Below are positions 22,961-36,700 of a stretch of 64,000 nt of DNA, piece after piece. Position 1 is the stretch's first letter, and the number at the start of each line of letters is the position of its first letter. Origin of the DNA: Escallonia rubra (taxonomy: Eukaryota > Streptophyta > Magnoliopsida > Escalloniales > Escalloniaceae); NCBI GenBank assembly GCA_033065855.1, contig JAVXUO010000939.1:186001-250000 (forward strand), in the 5' to 3' direction. The position numbers and the translations under genes are program-made. The notes beneath the pieces were generated by a model. The model was given only the letters and a program-made list of their open reading frames with translations, ran no database searches and was not told where the DNA came from.

Positions 22961-23286
22961 TGCATCATTCATGTCGTGGCTCTGAGGCGCAATGTAGGGG
23001 ACAAACTTCACGGGCTCGGGAAGAGAACATACTGAAGTTGCAAAGCAGCGAATGCGAGCAAATCCGTGACCAATCTGCAACTTGATGGAATCAAAGTCGC
23101 AAGTTTAATGGTCAACATGCATCATGCATGCATGCGTGGCGATGGGCGATGAGGCGCAATCTAGACGACACATCTCACGAGCTTTCAAGAAGAAAACATA
23201 CTGAACTTACGAGCTAGCGAACACATTCGAATTCGGGATCAAATCGCAACTTGATGAAATCGAAGTCGTAAATTATATGGTAAACA
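22961..23286. repeat. Two-copy degenerate tandem repeat (~160 bp units)
   Basis: Copy one (22961-23117) and copy two (23118-23286) share, in order, TGCATCAT, GCGTGGC/TCGTGGC, GAGGCGCAAT, GAGCTTTCAAGA/GGGCTCGGGAAGA, ACATACTGAA, CGCAACTTGATG and ATGGT(C/A)AACA. Each ends immediately where the next begins. A third start (CTGCGTGGCATGC) follows at about 23292. No coding potential. The origin is unknown. Confidence 0.7.
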
Positions 23287-23599
23287 CCGCAGATTTGCTG
23301 CGTGGCATGCACTTCATGAGCCGTGAATATCAAAGAAATGCGCGATCATTGTATGGTAAAACCAGGCATGTCAGTAGTAATATGAATGAGCGTTTAATGC
23401 CCGAAAATAAAACTCTGAAGTCTATAAAAATCGAATTGCTATGTTTCCACAATTAAGCATGGCCTGCACAATCATGCTTTCAGAGGCATTTGCATCAAAC
23501 ACTATTTACAAGTCACAAACTTCACATTGGTGAGATACCACACTTGTTGTATATCTCACATTGACTGTGTACTTGGGAGGCCCCGAGTTATGTGTGATA

Positions 23600-24093
23600 A
23601 AAGGTTAAGTTAGATCTTATTCTATAGTGAAAGTGAGAAAAGAATTTGATCTTATAAAACATTGTCAATGAAATCTTAAGCAATTGGCCTTTTGAAGGAT
23701 GTTACATCCTGTGGTGGAGTCGTATGCTGGATCGTTACAAAAGTTATCAGAATGGATCATGGGGGTACCAGAAGTGTACCAGTGAGGATCCCAAGGAGGG
23801 CAGATCGTGAGAACCCGCACTTGCTATGTAATAGGGTGGATTTGCCTGTGTAAGGTTGACCTAGCTATGTGTGATGTACGGTTAAGTCGTATCTTGTCCC
23901 ATATCCAAAATGGGAGAGAAATAATTGTCTCTCATAGGACCTTGTCTATTAACTCTTAAACACCTATTGACTAGCATTTTAAGAAAGGTTAAGTCGTATG
24001 TTGTCTCATATCCAAAATGGGAGAGAGAGAATTGGCTCTCATAGGACCTTGTCTATTAACCATTAAATACATGTTGACTAGCCTTTTAAGAAA
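23600..24093. repeat. 107-bp tandem repeat, two close copies and one old relative
   Basis: Units 23880-23986 and 23987-24093 are both 107 bp and start GGTTAAGTCGTAT, with GGGAGAGA, CTCATAGGACCTTGTCTATT and TTTTAAGAAA in the same order. A diverged relative begins near 23605 (GGTTAAGTTAGATC...ACATTGTCAATG). The array is followed by the purine tract GGCGGGGGGC, so it may be the internally expanded end of an LTR-like element. That is inference. Confidence 0.7.
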
Positions 24094-27081
24094 GGTAAAG
24101 CCTATGGCGGGGGGCTGTGAACTGAATCATTGCACACACATTTTATTTATTATCAGATGCACAAGATTAGTACCACATGAACTACTCAGTTGGGTCAATT
24201 TTACTAGTTAAAGAACAGTTACAACCTAAAGACAATATTCAAACGGGTGCCTTTAAAAAAAGATAAAGAGACACTACATCTAATAAATAAATGATCTAAA
24301 AAGATCAACATGAGATTGGAGGAAGCCGAGTAAACATAGGGTACCCGTTTTTAGTGTACCAAATAAAGAACAATCAAGATGGGATGATGCATCGTATCAG
24401 TGGCTCCTACTAGTTCACTGGTGAGAGCCATGGGCCTCATTTGAAAAACAGCTTATATACTGCTGCAGCAGCTAAAACCTGAGACGATGAAGCTAAAACC
24501 GGAAATGATGAAGACCAACAGGAGTCCTCTAAGGCCAGATCTCGAAGATCCGAAGCTTGAGCGGTGTTATCTCCTATCGCGTTCATCGTATCCGGGCAAA
24601 ACAACACCAAGAAGAACAGACTTGACTCCTTTCTTCCACCTCCGGACAGCAACCTTGGACTTGGGGCCGAAGAAACTACTTGTTCCGATTTATGTTGGCA
24701 GCAGCGGCAGACCAAGAAATGTTGAGCGGAATGGGCACTGAAAACCTTTTTATGATTCGGCAATAAGAATATGCCTAAACCTCTTGGCATAATATGTTTG
24801 TTCACACTTATTCGTTGTCAAGAGTTAATATGGTGCCGCTACAAAAAACATGATTAAATAATTGAACACATTTTCTAACATCTTAAAATTTAAGAGCAAC
24901 CAATTACATAATCCGCTCTTCTGTTGTGCATGGTCTTGGCTTTGACTATTTTCACTTGCATATTTAGTCTCCGTGTACTAATAGTGTAATTTGCACTCTG
25001 CTTATTACTGCAACTTGGTCATGGTGAACTTTAATTTATATTTCCTTGATTTGTTTCACTGCGTGCAATCGAACGTTTGCACGTGATTTGGGGGGGGGGG
25101 GGCTGTAGACATACAAAAGGTGTGAAGAGAGTCTCTAGAAAGAGAGACAAGGGAGAGGCCAAAGGTTTTTTTTAGAGAAGTCTGCTAAAGAAATGTAAAA
25201 TCATTATGATTGATCGTTTGAAAGTTTGTTTGAATTATTCATTTGGTGGTCATTGATTAAGTTGGAAAAATATTACCTGGTTATTCTCCATCAATTAATC
25301 TTGCGTAAAAGGACAAACATATCATTGATGATTTAATCAAATAATAAAGATTACATAATGATTTTAGGAAGAACCAACTAGCTCGGGGTAGTTTATAGCG
25401 ACGCAATAAAATACTTTTCTATGACATGATAACATATTAAATTTCTCTTAAGTTTTGCTCATGTAGTAATAATTTTTGCCAAAAATGTATGACTCTTCCC
25501 AAATCACATGGAATGAACCGTAGCCCAACCCATTATGTTTTGTGAACAACTGTTTGAAATCCTTGTATGTTTTGTGAGAACTTTCTGAATATAAAAAAGT
25601 GGGAGGTTTGAAGGCGCACTCCCCATTCATGAAATAACATTCTTAGGCAGTTCTTTCGTCTCACACAAATCAGTGAAGTATCTATCGAGGCACCTTTCAC
25701 TATAAACATCGTCTCGTTTCGGTTTTTTTAGTTGACTGGCTGCCAGTCTCCTGCGAAAGGGCATACTCAAGAAGATGGTTACTAAACAACACAGGATGAG
25801 AATCCCAAACATGATCCTCCATAACCATCACTAGGCATCAGCGCAATTTGTTTCTGAGTCTTACTAAGAACTCTCGCAGTCTCTTAGATGCTAGACGTGC
25901 CTCTAGAGAAAACCCAACAGAGACTGAATCTAACCTGCAGCATTAGCAAGAAAGACGATGCCAAGAAGAAAGATTAGAATAAACTAGCAAAGAGATAGAG
26001 AAAAAGAAAAAGTAAGGGTCATAAGGGGGAAGCGATACTCTTTTTTATTTGAAAAGCAATGAGCTGGCAGCTACGGAAGTGGACAGTGCTTTCTTTCAAC
26101 TTTAGAACTTAAAAACCTGGATCTAAGAGATAGAGGAGGTATGAAAGGAAGTGAAGCCAAGTTTACAGCTAAAAATCAGAGAAACGATATCGATAGAGGA
26201 AATACCATTTTAAAGGGGAATAATAATACCCGATAGAAGAACAACAGCCATTTGATCAAATGTACAAAGAACAGCTCAAGCACCCTACAGGCTAGGACGA
26301 AAACAGGAATATGGGACCAAATAAGCAGGAGTAAAATTTTGATGCAGAGAGTGCACAAGTGAGCATTGCTCTCTAGCTATCTGCAGGAAAACGCGGTGGA
26401 ACAAATTCAACAAAGTCTATCCTCAAATGCCTAGACTGACTTCAGAAAATCCCAAAGTACGAAGATAAGAACTCATCTAAATAGAACCCGTATAAATTAA
26501 AACATACAAGAAACCAGAATGAGTTCAACCCTCGATCTATGTCTCATCCATAACTCCGGTATCCATATGTTTGATATAATGCTCTGACAATAAGTATGGC
26601 AAATAAAAGCCTTGTCCATAAGAGCAAACATTTTAGAGAGAGAGTGTAATGCAATAGAGCCATAAGGAAACAAGATGAAGCATCCAATGGATCATAACCA
26701 TCACAAGTCAGAGATGGTTATTACTGTTTCAGTATCAGTTATTGGACATTTAGAAGGAAAAAAATCGTTCATCTTAATACAAGCTGTTTAGTGTGCAGAA
26801 AATAGTATACAAATCAGACAGAAAGGCAAAAGATGTCGAGGACCAAGAACCAAAGATGAAAATAAAACAACAAAGCTTTTCAATTTATTGGTTATGGACA
26901 GTTGACTGTGAATCAATAATAGAAGTCAGAAAACGTAGTACCATGAAAACAAAAGGCTCAAGAATCAAATCCTTCAGCTAAAAAAATTCATTTCAATGAG
27001 ATAAAGGGGCAAAGAGGCTACATAAGGTCCAGGCCAAATTGCAGAAACCTTTCCTCACGGTCAATTTTCTTTTAGAGATTA
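24094..27081. other. Intergenic, no supported gene
   Basis: A 13-base G run sits at 25090-25102. Short ORFs overlap on both strands at 24437-24805, and minus-strand ORFs at 25448-25630 and 25627-25812 (the latter with a hydrophobic N-terminus MFGILILCCLVTIFL) are unrecognised and lack supporting signals. The last few hundred bases are downstream DNA of the F-box/kelch gene. Confidence 0.4.
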
Positions 27082-28323
27082 TCAACAACCCATGACAGCA
27101 CAGTTGTAAACAAACACCCCAACATGTTCCTTCAGACCAAGAACCTTCCAATCTAAAGTACCATTCTTGACCCCCAACTTCGGAGACCAAGAATTCAGCA
27201 CAATAGCGTCGCCTTCTGGGCCCCTTTGTCCACCCACCACCAGCAGTTGCTCCCCGCACGCCTTGAAAGCGAGGCCCCAGCCATTTGAAGAATCAGCCCT
27301 GACCGGAAGTCTTCCCAGCACAGACCACATGTTCTTCTCGTTGTCATACTTCTTTACCATGTTGGTTTCATGTTCAACTGCATATAGCTGGTTATCAACA
27401 ACTGCCACGAGAGGAGGGGCCTGGGCAGCCTTATTGACATTTGGATACATGCCGTCAATTTTCTTCCATTTCATTGTCTTAAAATCAAACTCCTCCCCGC
27501 AGCTCAAGGAATCAGTGTGACTTGTCATGCCACCTATCACATAGAACTTCCCATCCATAAAGAAACCAGAGCACAATCTACGTGGAGAGTGCATATTCGG
27601 TAACATTTCCCATCTACCTGACAAAGAATCATATAACTCAGCAGACTTCAAAACATTCCCATTCTTGTCACTCCCTCCAGCAACTATAGCAACTGATCCA
27701 AGGGTACCTGACCCAAACAAACAACGGGGTTGATTCATTCCTTCACACTTCACCCAATCACGACTAACTACACTGTACTTCCAAATAGCAAACTCAAACA
27801 ATTCACGACCAAACACCAGCAGTTCACATCCCACAGCTAACGATTCCTTATCAGCGTGATAGAAACACTCGTCGCACGGAATTTTCGGCAACTTCATCCA
27901 CTTCTTTCTCATGGGATCATACGCTTCCCACCCCCTAGGATCACAAACCAAATACACCCAGTGCTCCACAACACCCAACTGCTTCCGCAACCCGTATAAG
28001 TACCCACTTTTTATTAGCAAATTAAACTTCATATTCAGACAAGAGAGTGAAGAATAATCTGATCTACAAGCCCAAGCAAGGCAATTCAACGCCACATCAT
28101 CATACAGACCAGGAAAAAGAGAATCATTTGATCCATTTTCACAAGGACCATCAAAAACTTCTCCCTCCAACCTTATTTCTCGTCCTTTATCTCCTTCCAA
28201 CTTATAATCCAAAAAGTATTTATTTATCTTATTAGAAGTGCATAACATTTTCTTTTTATCGGACCATAAAGCCATCTTTGTCAGCTCACTAGTCAAATTC
28301 CTAAACAAACAACACTGCACCAA
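27082..28323 (-). CDS. F-box/kelch-repeat protein, At5g60570-like
   Basis: Substrate-recognition subunit of an SCF ubiquitin ligase by family. The 413-aa ORF has an F-box at about 68-112 ([20 protein letters not shown]). Kelch-type repeats follow from about 130: [61 protein letters not shown], and [12 protein letters not shown] near the C-terminus. It closes with [13 protein letters not shown]. Length, order and ending match Arabidopsis At5g60570 as I recall it. The coding part is one exon. The first ATG (28323) may lie inside a leader intron, because TTTGTTTAG|G just after it is a plausible 3' splice site. In that case the real start is M17 (28275, MALWSDKKK). No damage is seen. The target protein is unknown. 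Confidence 0.93.
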   Translation of the reverse strand: MVQCCLFRNLTSELTKMALWSDKKKMLCTSNKINKYFLDYKLEGDKGREIRLEGEVFDGPCENGSNDSLFPGLYDDVALNCLAWACRSDYSSLSCLNMKFNLLIKSGYLYGLRKQLGVVEHWVYLVCDPRGWEAYDPMRKKWMKLPKIPCDECFYHADKESLAVGCELLVFGRELFEFAIWKYSVVSRDWVKCEGMNQPRCLFGSGTLGSVAIVAGGSDKNGNVLKSAELYDSLSGRWEMLPNMHSPRRLCSGFFMDGKFYVIGGMTSHTDSLSCGEEFDFKTMKWKKIDGMYPNVNKAAQAPPLVAVVDNQLYAVEHETNMVKKYDNEKNMWSVLGRLPVRADSSNGWGLAFKACGEQLLVVGGQRGPEGDAIVLNSWSPKLGVKNGTLDWKVLGLKEHVGVFVYNCAVMGC

Positions 28324-29429
28324 TTTCAGCTTTATTTGCAGTCAATTTCCCCAATACCCAGAGAACAAGATGCAATCTTTGCACAGCAATGTTCTCCATC
28401 AATTAAACCTATCCACAACCCAACGAAATGAAAACTCAATTTCCATATGAATACATCATGCTCGTATCCCCTTATTCGCAAGGAAAACAAAAACCATCTT
28501 CAAACTGAATAAACAACAGTTCTGGATGATCAACCGGACCAAGTTCGGATCTTGCCGCAAGAAGCACCGGAGTTCAGATTGGCAAGAAAAAACCTTAAAA
28601 AACGAGAAAATTTCAGAGGGTAAAAACAAATACCAGAAGGTGAATCCATAGCTGGAAAGTGTCAAAGTTGGATCTGATCTAAGCTCCGAAGGGGCTGCCG
28701 GATAGTTTCTCCGGCGAATATCTCACCGGCGACTGGTAAAGATGGGTTTAGAGATAGGGATTGATATTGAAGTTCGTCAGAGATAGGAAGTTCATTTCTT
28801 TAAGACACAGAGGACACATCAACTGCCTGATAAAGAATAAGTTTTCTAACCGAAAAGCAAAAAGTTTGTGCATATCTTTGCACTGGTGGCCCCTGATATC
28901 TCTGGTATTTCCATATCTTTCTGTGCTATTTCTTGTTTATATTGATTACCTGTAATCTTCTTCTTTAAGTAAAAAATAAAATCTCTTAAAAATATTACAG
29001 AATTACAAGAGATAAATTTTGCATACTGACGCAAAGAATAAATGCCTTGAATTTAAATGTATGTTAGATGGACGCAAATAAGCCCCAACTTTTGCAGGAT
29101 CTTCACTTTTGTTACTTGTTTTGTCTTTTTCAGAAAATTCTAGCCGTCATGCTTTGAAATACCTCTCCTCAAATCTAATATCTCATTAGTTGTGGTTGTT
29201 GATTCATGTGTGTCGGTATCTCTTTTGCTCAATCGTCTATTTTTGCTTAGTAGAAACAAGCGCTTATGGATCCCTTAAAAAAGATTCTTGTATATGTACT
29301 CGCCTAAGTAAGAGAAATACAGTAAACTCTTGTTGACGAACATTTCTAAACAGAAAACTAGAGTCTAAGAAACTGCGCTAGCTTAACACGAAGGGCACAA
29401 CCTTCTATAGAAGAGCCTTACTTGTGGTT
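28324..29429. other. Leader and promoter side of the F-box/kelch gene
   Basis: On the minus strand a likely non-coding first exon lies around 28640-28750, with a donor CTTCTG|GTATTTG near 28634 and an acceptor just before 28300. That would be a leader intron of about 330 bp. Farther upstream the DNA is AT-rich without a recognisable gene. Confidence 0.4.
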
Positions 29430-30370
29430 AGATCTGGCAAAATAGTACCCCAACCCGCACGTAAACCTGGCCGTTGAGAAAACCCGGGTACGGGCATCAA
29501 AAACCATTATTCATCAAAATTTTACATGTATTCCGACCAGCCCGTAGATCCCAATTCGGTACGAATTACCCGTGGATCTTAACTATGTATATATGTTCCG
29601 GACATTTTCCTCATTTAACCCAGCCCCTTTTGTTTTAGGGTTTGGAATAGGACTCTCTCTTCCTTATTTAGCCCGGCCCTTTTTTGTTTTAGGGTTTGAA
29701 ATAGGACTCTCTCTTCAACATTTCTCTGCTGCCTCTCTCTCTCTCTCTCTCACGCATTTATTCACTCCCCACAGTCCACAAACCTGCCGATCACTTCACC
29801 ACTGTTCTCTCTCTCATAGATCCACGACATATCTTCCGATGGTATTGGTAACTCTCTCTCTCTCACACACACATATATCCACCATTGATGGTAACTACCA
29901 CCATTTATCCCAATGGCTCAAGGTCACAACCACACCTCACGGCTCATGCTCACCTTCAGGCCGTCCCCCCAGCTCCGCCGTCAGACTTCCACTGCCACCG
30001 TCACCTTAACTGTCGAATCTATGGTTATGTGTTTATATTACTTTAAAGTGTTGATTCTGCTGATGCTATGATATTGCTTGATTTTGTAATTTATATGATA
30101 GTTATTATTTGCTATTTTTAAGGCTCTAAAACTGATTTTTTTTCATTTATTTCTACCTAAAAAATACCGGTAAAAATTAATTAATGTGTCAGTAATATAA
30201 TTGAAATTAGCAAAAAATTAAAAGTATGTGAACTATTATATTTTAATGAATAAAATGAAACCTGGTTGGAAGAAAATAGAACAAATTTTTTTGAAACTTG
30301 CCAGTTTACCCGCACCGCAGGCTTTACCCGGACAGCCAAGGTAGGGTACAGGAGTAAGAAATGACAACCC
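29430..30370. mobile_element. Possible hAT-like non-autonomous element
   Basis: The ends are rich in ACCCGC/CCCGGGTACGG words (29450-29570 and 30300-30420), and the outer ends TGGCAAAATAGTACCCC and GGGTACAGGAGTAAG..GACA are weakly inverted. This style is common in plant hAT MITEs. Inside, a 53-bp unit ending GGGTTT(G)GAATAGGACTCTCTCTT is tandemly doubled (29612-29720), and a CT microsatellite follows at about 29730-29752. No clear 8-bp duplication was found. Confidence 0.3.
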
Positions 30371-30759
30371 AGAAATATTCAGATTTATTTTTTTTTGCCG
30401 AACCCACCGGAAATTACCCGTAACCGTTTGCCTAAGTCTACAGTATCAGAGACAACAAACACTCCATCAACTAGCACGTTAGGACTGCAAACATTTTTGT
30501 ATCATACACTTTCCCGATTACGGATCAACTACTACAAGTGTTCGCTTAACACAGATCCATCGGCTCTCACCTCTTTGTACATCGTACAACTCTCCAATTT
30601 ACTTCCTTTAGCTTTCACTTGTTCAGATCATCTTCCAAGTCAAAAAACCTAACAGAGTACTTTACATAAAACAGAGCTAGGCAAGTCAAAACAGTTCGTG
30701 TACCCAAAAGAACAAAAGAAGTAAAAAAGAAGAGGCAAGATAGTATGGTTAGTAATTGC
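30371..30759. other. 3' flank of the GRIK-type kinase gene
   Basis: Short plus-strand ORFs here have no familiar motif. The segment directly left of the kinase stop codon is the likely 3' UTR; no polyadenylation signal could be chosen with confidence. Confidence 0.4.
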
Positions 30760-33700
30760 TCAAGTGAGTGCGTCTGTTTTGCTCCCATCCGATCCTTCCC
30801 TCTGCATTCTGTTACGCTTGCACCAACACAAGTACTGAGGAATAGGGCCATCTTCTCCAACTACCCAAGCATGAACCGCAACATTCTCCAGTGTCATCCT
30901 CTGTCCTGGGTCTACACAAGAAAATTGTTCAACAAGCTAGGAAAGGAAACAAAAATGATGACTATAACTGCAGATGGTAAGACTAACCACTAACCCGTCC
31001 CACAGAAAAAAAATGGGAGACTAACCTTTGCAGAGAAGTCCCTCGAGTAAGTCCTTCAGCAGGGGGTCCATACCATCAGGAAAAGACAAGATATTATTGA
31101 CAATCTGGAAAATGTAAAACTTCCCCCAATTAGACAAAGCCTACTGCTGAACCAAGATAGAAGTGATAAAACAACAACAATGATGCTAATTGCGGAACTT
31201 CACAAGCAATATGAAAGCATGAACCTATGTTCCAGGAATAGCAACAAAAGCAACCTACACACCTTGTCATATGTATCCTGCAGAGTGTCTCCAAGAAATG
31301 GATAATTGCCCAATAGCATGCAGTACAAAGTGACTCCAACTGCCCACGTGTCAGCAGCTTTCCCATGATAGGTTAGACCTGATGAACGAGAAAGAGAGAA
31401 ACAAAAAAGGACGTAACTTGCAAAACTATTCACGTGTTTCTTCGTGATCTTTCCAACTAAAGTTTCCACATCCAGAATTTTCCTGACCTAAACAGCACTC
31501 GGGAGCAGTAAAAACAGGAGTCCCAGGAGAGCGGCGAAGCTCATCATTCTCGTCCTAGAAACAAAAGCATACAATAAGTAGCAACAGGCCTAGTACTTAT
31601 AAACAGCAATTAAAAAAAATGGACAAATATAGAATTTGCGGTGCTTTTGATATTTCTACACTGTCCAGCTTTACAAGGTGGTAGCTTATGAGTTTAATTT
31701 TCACACTTATCTGGCTACACCCAAAAAAACAGTGGAGTTACACTTAAGTAACTAGAGATTTTGGAAACCGAAAAGGAAACTGACACTAAGAACCGCTCAT
31801 AAAAGTTGCTCTTCAGTGACAACAGGTATATTTTAAAGTTGCTAAAAAGCAACGAAAGCGTTTCATTAAGCAAAAAGGGCAGCCAAAGAGAGAGTGCAGA
31901 TATACACACTGAAGACAGAATAAAGCAAGAGTTACACAAAGGCACCAAATTAATCTCCTCACAAAGAAAACATCATCCAAATCAGAGAAACATGATTCCT
32001 CTTAATCAAATTCTACATTTGATATATAATCATCTTTACAGTCCAACTATAAAATATGACTCTAGTTATACAAATCAAGTAGGGAGCCAATCTGATCTTA
32101 CCACTTACCTTGTCACTGTCTCTCACAGGCCATAAATTGATATTGCCAAAGTGTCAATATAGGACTACTTACACCGTTACACCCCAGTCAGAAATAGTAT
32201 TTAGGTTTCCATCTTAATCGAATTTTCTTATAAGCAACATAATCATTGGACCTCATGCGCCCGAAATTCTTTGAAACTTTAAAAAATGACAGTCTTTTAT
32301 TCTTCTTTCCCCAACTTAAGGCAAATCTCTTTTTACCATACAATAATTGTTAGCAGTACATTTACTCCAGACTTTAAGGTGGTTGCCCACCACGCATTAG
32401 ACATGGACTTGCTACTGGCTCTAACACTCTAGTTATACAAATCAAACCACTCCTACATTAATCAGAATATTCCACACAATTTGATTCAAAATAGGTATAT
32501 TAAGACAGAGTGGTGGTGTTAAAACATAAACCGCTGACTTCATAACCTAGCGCTAACACATTTTACTCTCATCTCTTATTTAAACAGACAATGCCGATTC
32601 AAACAAAAGGAACTTCTTCAAAATTTTGTCACTACACTTGAGAAAAGAAACAAAAACAATCTCCAGAATGCACAAAAAAATGCAATTAGAACGTCTTGTA
32701 CTCACTTGAAGAGAACATAAGAGCAACATCAAAATACATACCTCAAAAACCTGGCTGACACTGAAATCACCAATCTTCACTGTTCCAGAACCAGTAACCA
32801 AAAGATTATCAGGCTTGATATCCCCATGCACGATGTTCTGTTGTTAAAGGAAAAATCATATATATCCACGAACAAATGGGATGGAAATGAAATCCATACA
32901 AACTAAGTACCAGGAAAGTTGGAAAAGCATAATTCACATTTGGGAATCGAAGTCTGCAGATCAAAAATGCTTGTATGCAAAGGCGAGCCAGAGTAGGACC
33001 AGGTTCCATTCCTTCCCCCCACCCCTTCCCTTCCCCCTCTTCCCTCCTGATGGGACTCCAAATATCTAAACAATTACACAAGGAACCACCCATTCTTACC
33101 AACACTTCTTTCCAACTCACATCCTAGATCCCCCAATGAAATTGTTCCATATAAGTAGATCATTAAAAAATGATTTAGGGTGGGGGTGGGCGTGTATGTA
33201 TGCGCATCTATCACAGAGAGAATGGTCTTCCAAGTAGCTAATTGAATTTCACAAGTGTGTTTGCCTCTTTCTACTAATCCAGAAATCCCGTTTTAGTTTA
33301 TTTTAATAACGACGCAAACTACCTTAAATAAGAACTGAACTGATAATGCACATCGACCACGAAGATGCTGCAAAGTAGCAACTATTAATGAGCGGAAGGC
33401 AAGCTTAGGCAAATACTTAAATGACGACTGCTATAATCATCCTTTATGCTATGTTACATGGAATCGGTACGAGTGTCCAAGTCGGATAAGTGTCCGAGTG
33501 TCAGATTCGTCTATTTTTCAGAACCCAAGAAACGGGGATACCGCAAAATATTTCTATCTATTCTTTTTTTTTAATTATTCCTTAGTATGGTGTTTTAAGT
33601 TACATATATCGTTTTAATTTATAACTGAGATCATCTCAAAGCACTAACGAATTAAAAGAAACACTATAATTGTGTTCTTAGTGGCATATCTCATGGGATG

Positions 33701-36700
33701 TTTCTGACACATATCCCATACCCATGTCCAAGTGTCAAGTGTCCGACACGGGTACTTCACGCATTCTGAAGAGTCCAAGTAACATGGACTTTATGCACTG
33801 CTGCAGGATAGAATTAGCCAATTACAAACACAATTTGTTCATTCATGACTAAAGGCATAAATCGGCTATAGGAAATTAGTTCATCTGCTCCCACCAGACA
33901 AACTAGGATACTTACTGGACGGGAATATAATTTAAAAAGAGGGGTAGTCAATTAAATGATAAATTGCACAGCAGAAGATCCAAGACATACATGAGCATGG
34001 AGATACATCAACCCAGAAACTATATCCCGCAAGTACTTTCGTGCAGTATTTTCCCCTAGACCACCTGGAGGGCCAGAACCCTCGCAGACCCATTTGCCTT
34101 CCACGTATTCAAGAACTGTGGAAAAGTAAGAAGTATTTGTAGCCCTCATAAGTAATAACTTAACGACAGTAATGTCATGCATGTTGTGAGAGAGAGAGTG
34201 TGTTGAGAGAGAGAGAGAGTTGAGAGAGAGAGAGAGAGAGAGAGTACCCATATAAAAATGATCCATGGTTGGGTCATCAATCACCTCGATGAGATTTACT
34301 ATATTGGGATGGTTCAACATTTTCATAATTAAAACCTGCAATGGAAAACAAGAAATAAGAGACAAAAGAGGTATAATTCACCAGACAGAAAAAAACCAAA
34401 TTGAAACGTCTAACAGTCAATGACCTACGGCATTTGGTAGCACTAAGAAGTAAGAAGCATTCATAATGTATAGACGAATCACATTGCAACAACCAAAAGT
34501 AACATTTCAGAGGCTACCAAATGTCAGTAGGTCTACTGCTGACAGTGAAAACGAATCATTGGTTTGGCAATTAAAAATATTTCATGCAAAACTCCACAGA
34601 ACCACTGAGGCATGTTCCCTTAGCCATATATTCGTTAGAGCGTCCTAAACACCAAGTATATCTATATAGTTAGAGCAATACAGGAAGTTCTCATAACATC
34701 ATAACAAGAAAAGAGAGCAAATACCTCGCGAAGAACATCAGTCATAGCAGTCTCGGAAGGAGCAACTCGTTGCTTCAACAAATGAGACTTGTGAAAGGCC
34801 TGCATTCAAAGATTGTCACGTATCAATTTACTGTCTAAACAGCAAAAGCAGATAACAGAAAAAAAGGTACGGATCCAATTTCTACCCTAGTGGATGTTCA
34901 GTATGGAGTTATCTACTAAACTTAAGATATCCAATTTGCTCATAACAGAGGCAAATTTGCATGGAAATGGAGTAGGATGAAGCGATTGCTGACAACCCAG
35001 CTACTTTAATGTGTATCCCACCATAAGGATAGTCCACAAAAGACGACTAAACGTGTTAAGAACACAACTTGAAAGTAAATCTTAAAAAAAAAACAAAAAT
35101 ATATTATATTTAACTCTTTGTACAATGTTAAGCAAGATATACATTGTTGGGCCCATTCTCTAACAACTTGAGCTTTTAGAGCAGATAATTGGTTAACATG
35201 GTATGAGAGACCTGATTTGACAAGGTCTTGAATTTGATTCTTTCCACTTGCATTTGGCCCCCATCTATGTTAGTACTATATGTGTTCCGTTTGTTGGTGC
35301 ACCCACTGGTTGTGCACTTTGAGTTGTCTCTCCATGTGCAATTAGGAGAGGGAGTGTTAAGCATGATATACATTGTTGAGCTCATTCTCTCTAGTCTAAG
35401 CTTTTAGAATAGATGGTTACTTGACATCCAACAGACAAACTCCGATTGGAAAAAGAGCATACAACACATCAACTATGACTCTGCATCGTCAAGACAAGTA
35501 CCTTAATTGCATAATGCTTCCCGTCAACACGGCTTCGATAAAGAACCTGTTGCATTACAAGGTTGGTAACTAAAAATAAATTCATTTGAGCAATTCAAAA
35601 CATAACGAAAAATTGAGCTTACCACTTTCCCATAACTACCAGACCCAATCTTACACTCACGAACATACTCATTAACCATCTTGTTCCCGTCTTCATCCTG
35701 ATAGGAAATGAATTAAGATTAATAGCACAATTATATCTTATATGCAGGTGGGTCACGTCCTTTTTCCTTATTCTGAAATTTTTGGCAAGATAAAAACCCA
35801 AAATGGCACGCATAATTGCCTGCTTCAATGTAGTAACATTGGACATGCTGACGTTCAAAACAAAAGAAACATGCAAATAAAGCCTAAAGCTTAGTGTGCC
35901 TACCTAATAGGATCTGTACATGCTTACAGACAAGCTAGAAGTCAACGAGTAAAATGAGGAAGAACCAAAGAAGTAAGTTATCTCGATCATACCTTTATTT
36001 ACTCTCCATTAAGAATAAGCTAACTTAGATATGTTTACTCCACAATCACTTACAGTGAACCAATTGAGACATCGGGCACCAAGGCACTCGATTATACATA
36101 TGCACTTGTTCTCTAGTTGATTAATTCAAATAAAAAATTAAGCTGGGCAAGGTTGAAGCCTTTTGGCAGGAGGAGCAAGTATGTAATCAAAAAAGCTATG
36201 CACATTCAGTTATGCTCGGTAAACAAGTGGTCCGACTTGAGGGTTTTATTTGAGAACCTCGCTTAAATAACTTACAAACGAACAAGTATATGTTCATGTA
36301 ATCACATGGAAATTGTAAGTAATTGTGCATGCTTGCACATATTGGGTGTTGGCCATTAGGTGGAAATAGATTATGGTAATGCTTAACGGAATGAGCTGCA
36401 GGTGTAGGTCGTAATGAGCTAATGAAGGGCTGTCGGTGGTAGTGGTTAAAAGATCACGACGGAGGAGTTTTGTATCTGGATGTTACGGGGTATTGGCATT
36501 AGGTAATAAAGCCACGCTGCAATTCAACAATTTTCACATATGCACAAGTTATTTCATTAAGAAGTCGATTCGGAAATCTCTCAAGGCTGCAGGAGCCATT
36601 TCTTCACCAAGATGGACTAAATTCACGATCCAACATGCAAGTGGTGAAAGGCATTGGAAGACCATGTTCAAAATATTTGGAAAGGGTGGTCGTGCAAAAT

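Noticed and set aside
30745..30993. Plus-strand ORF over the last kinase exon
   Set aside because: Antisense of the GRIK C-terminal exon.
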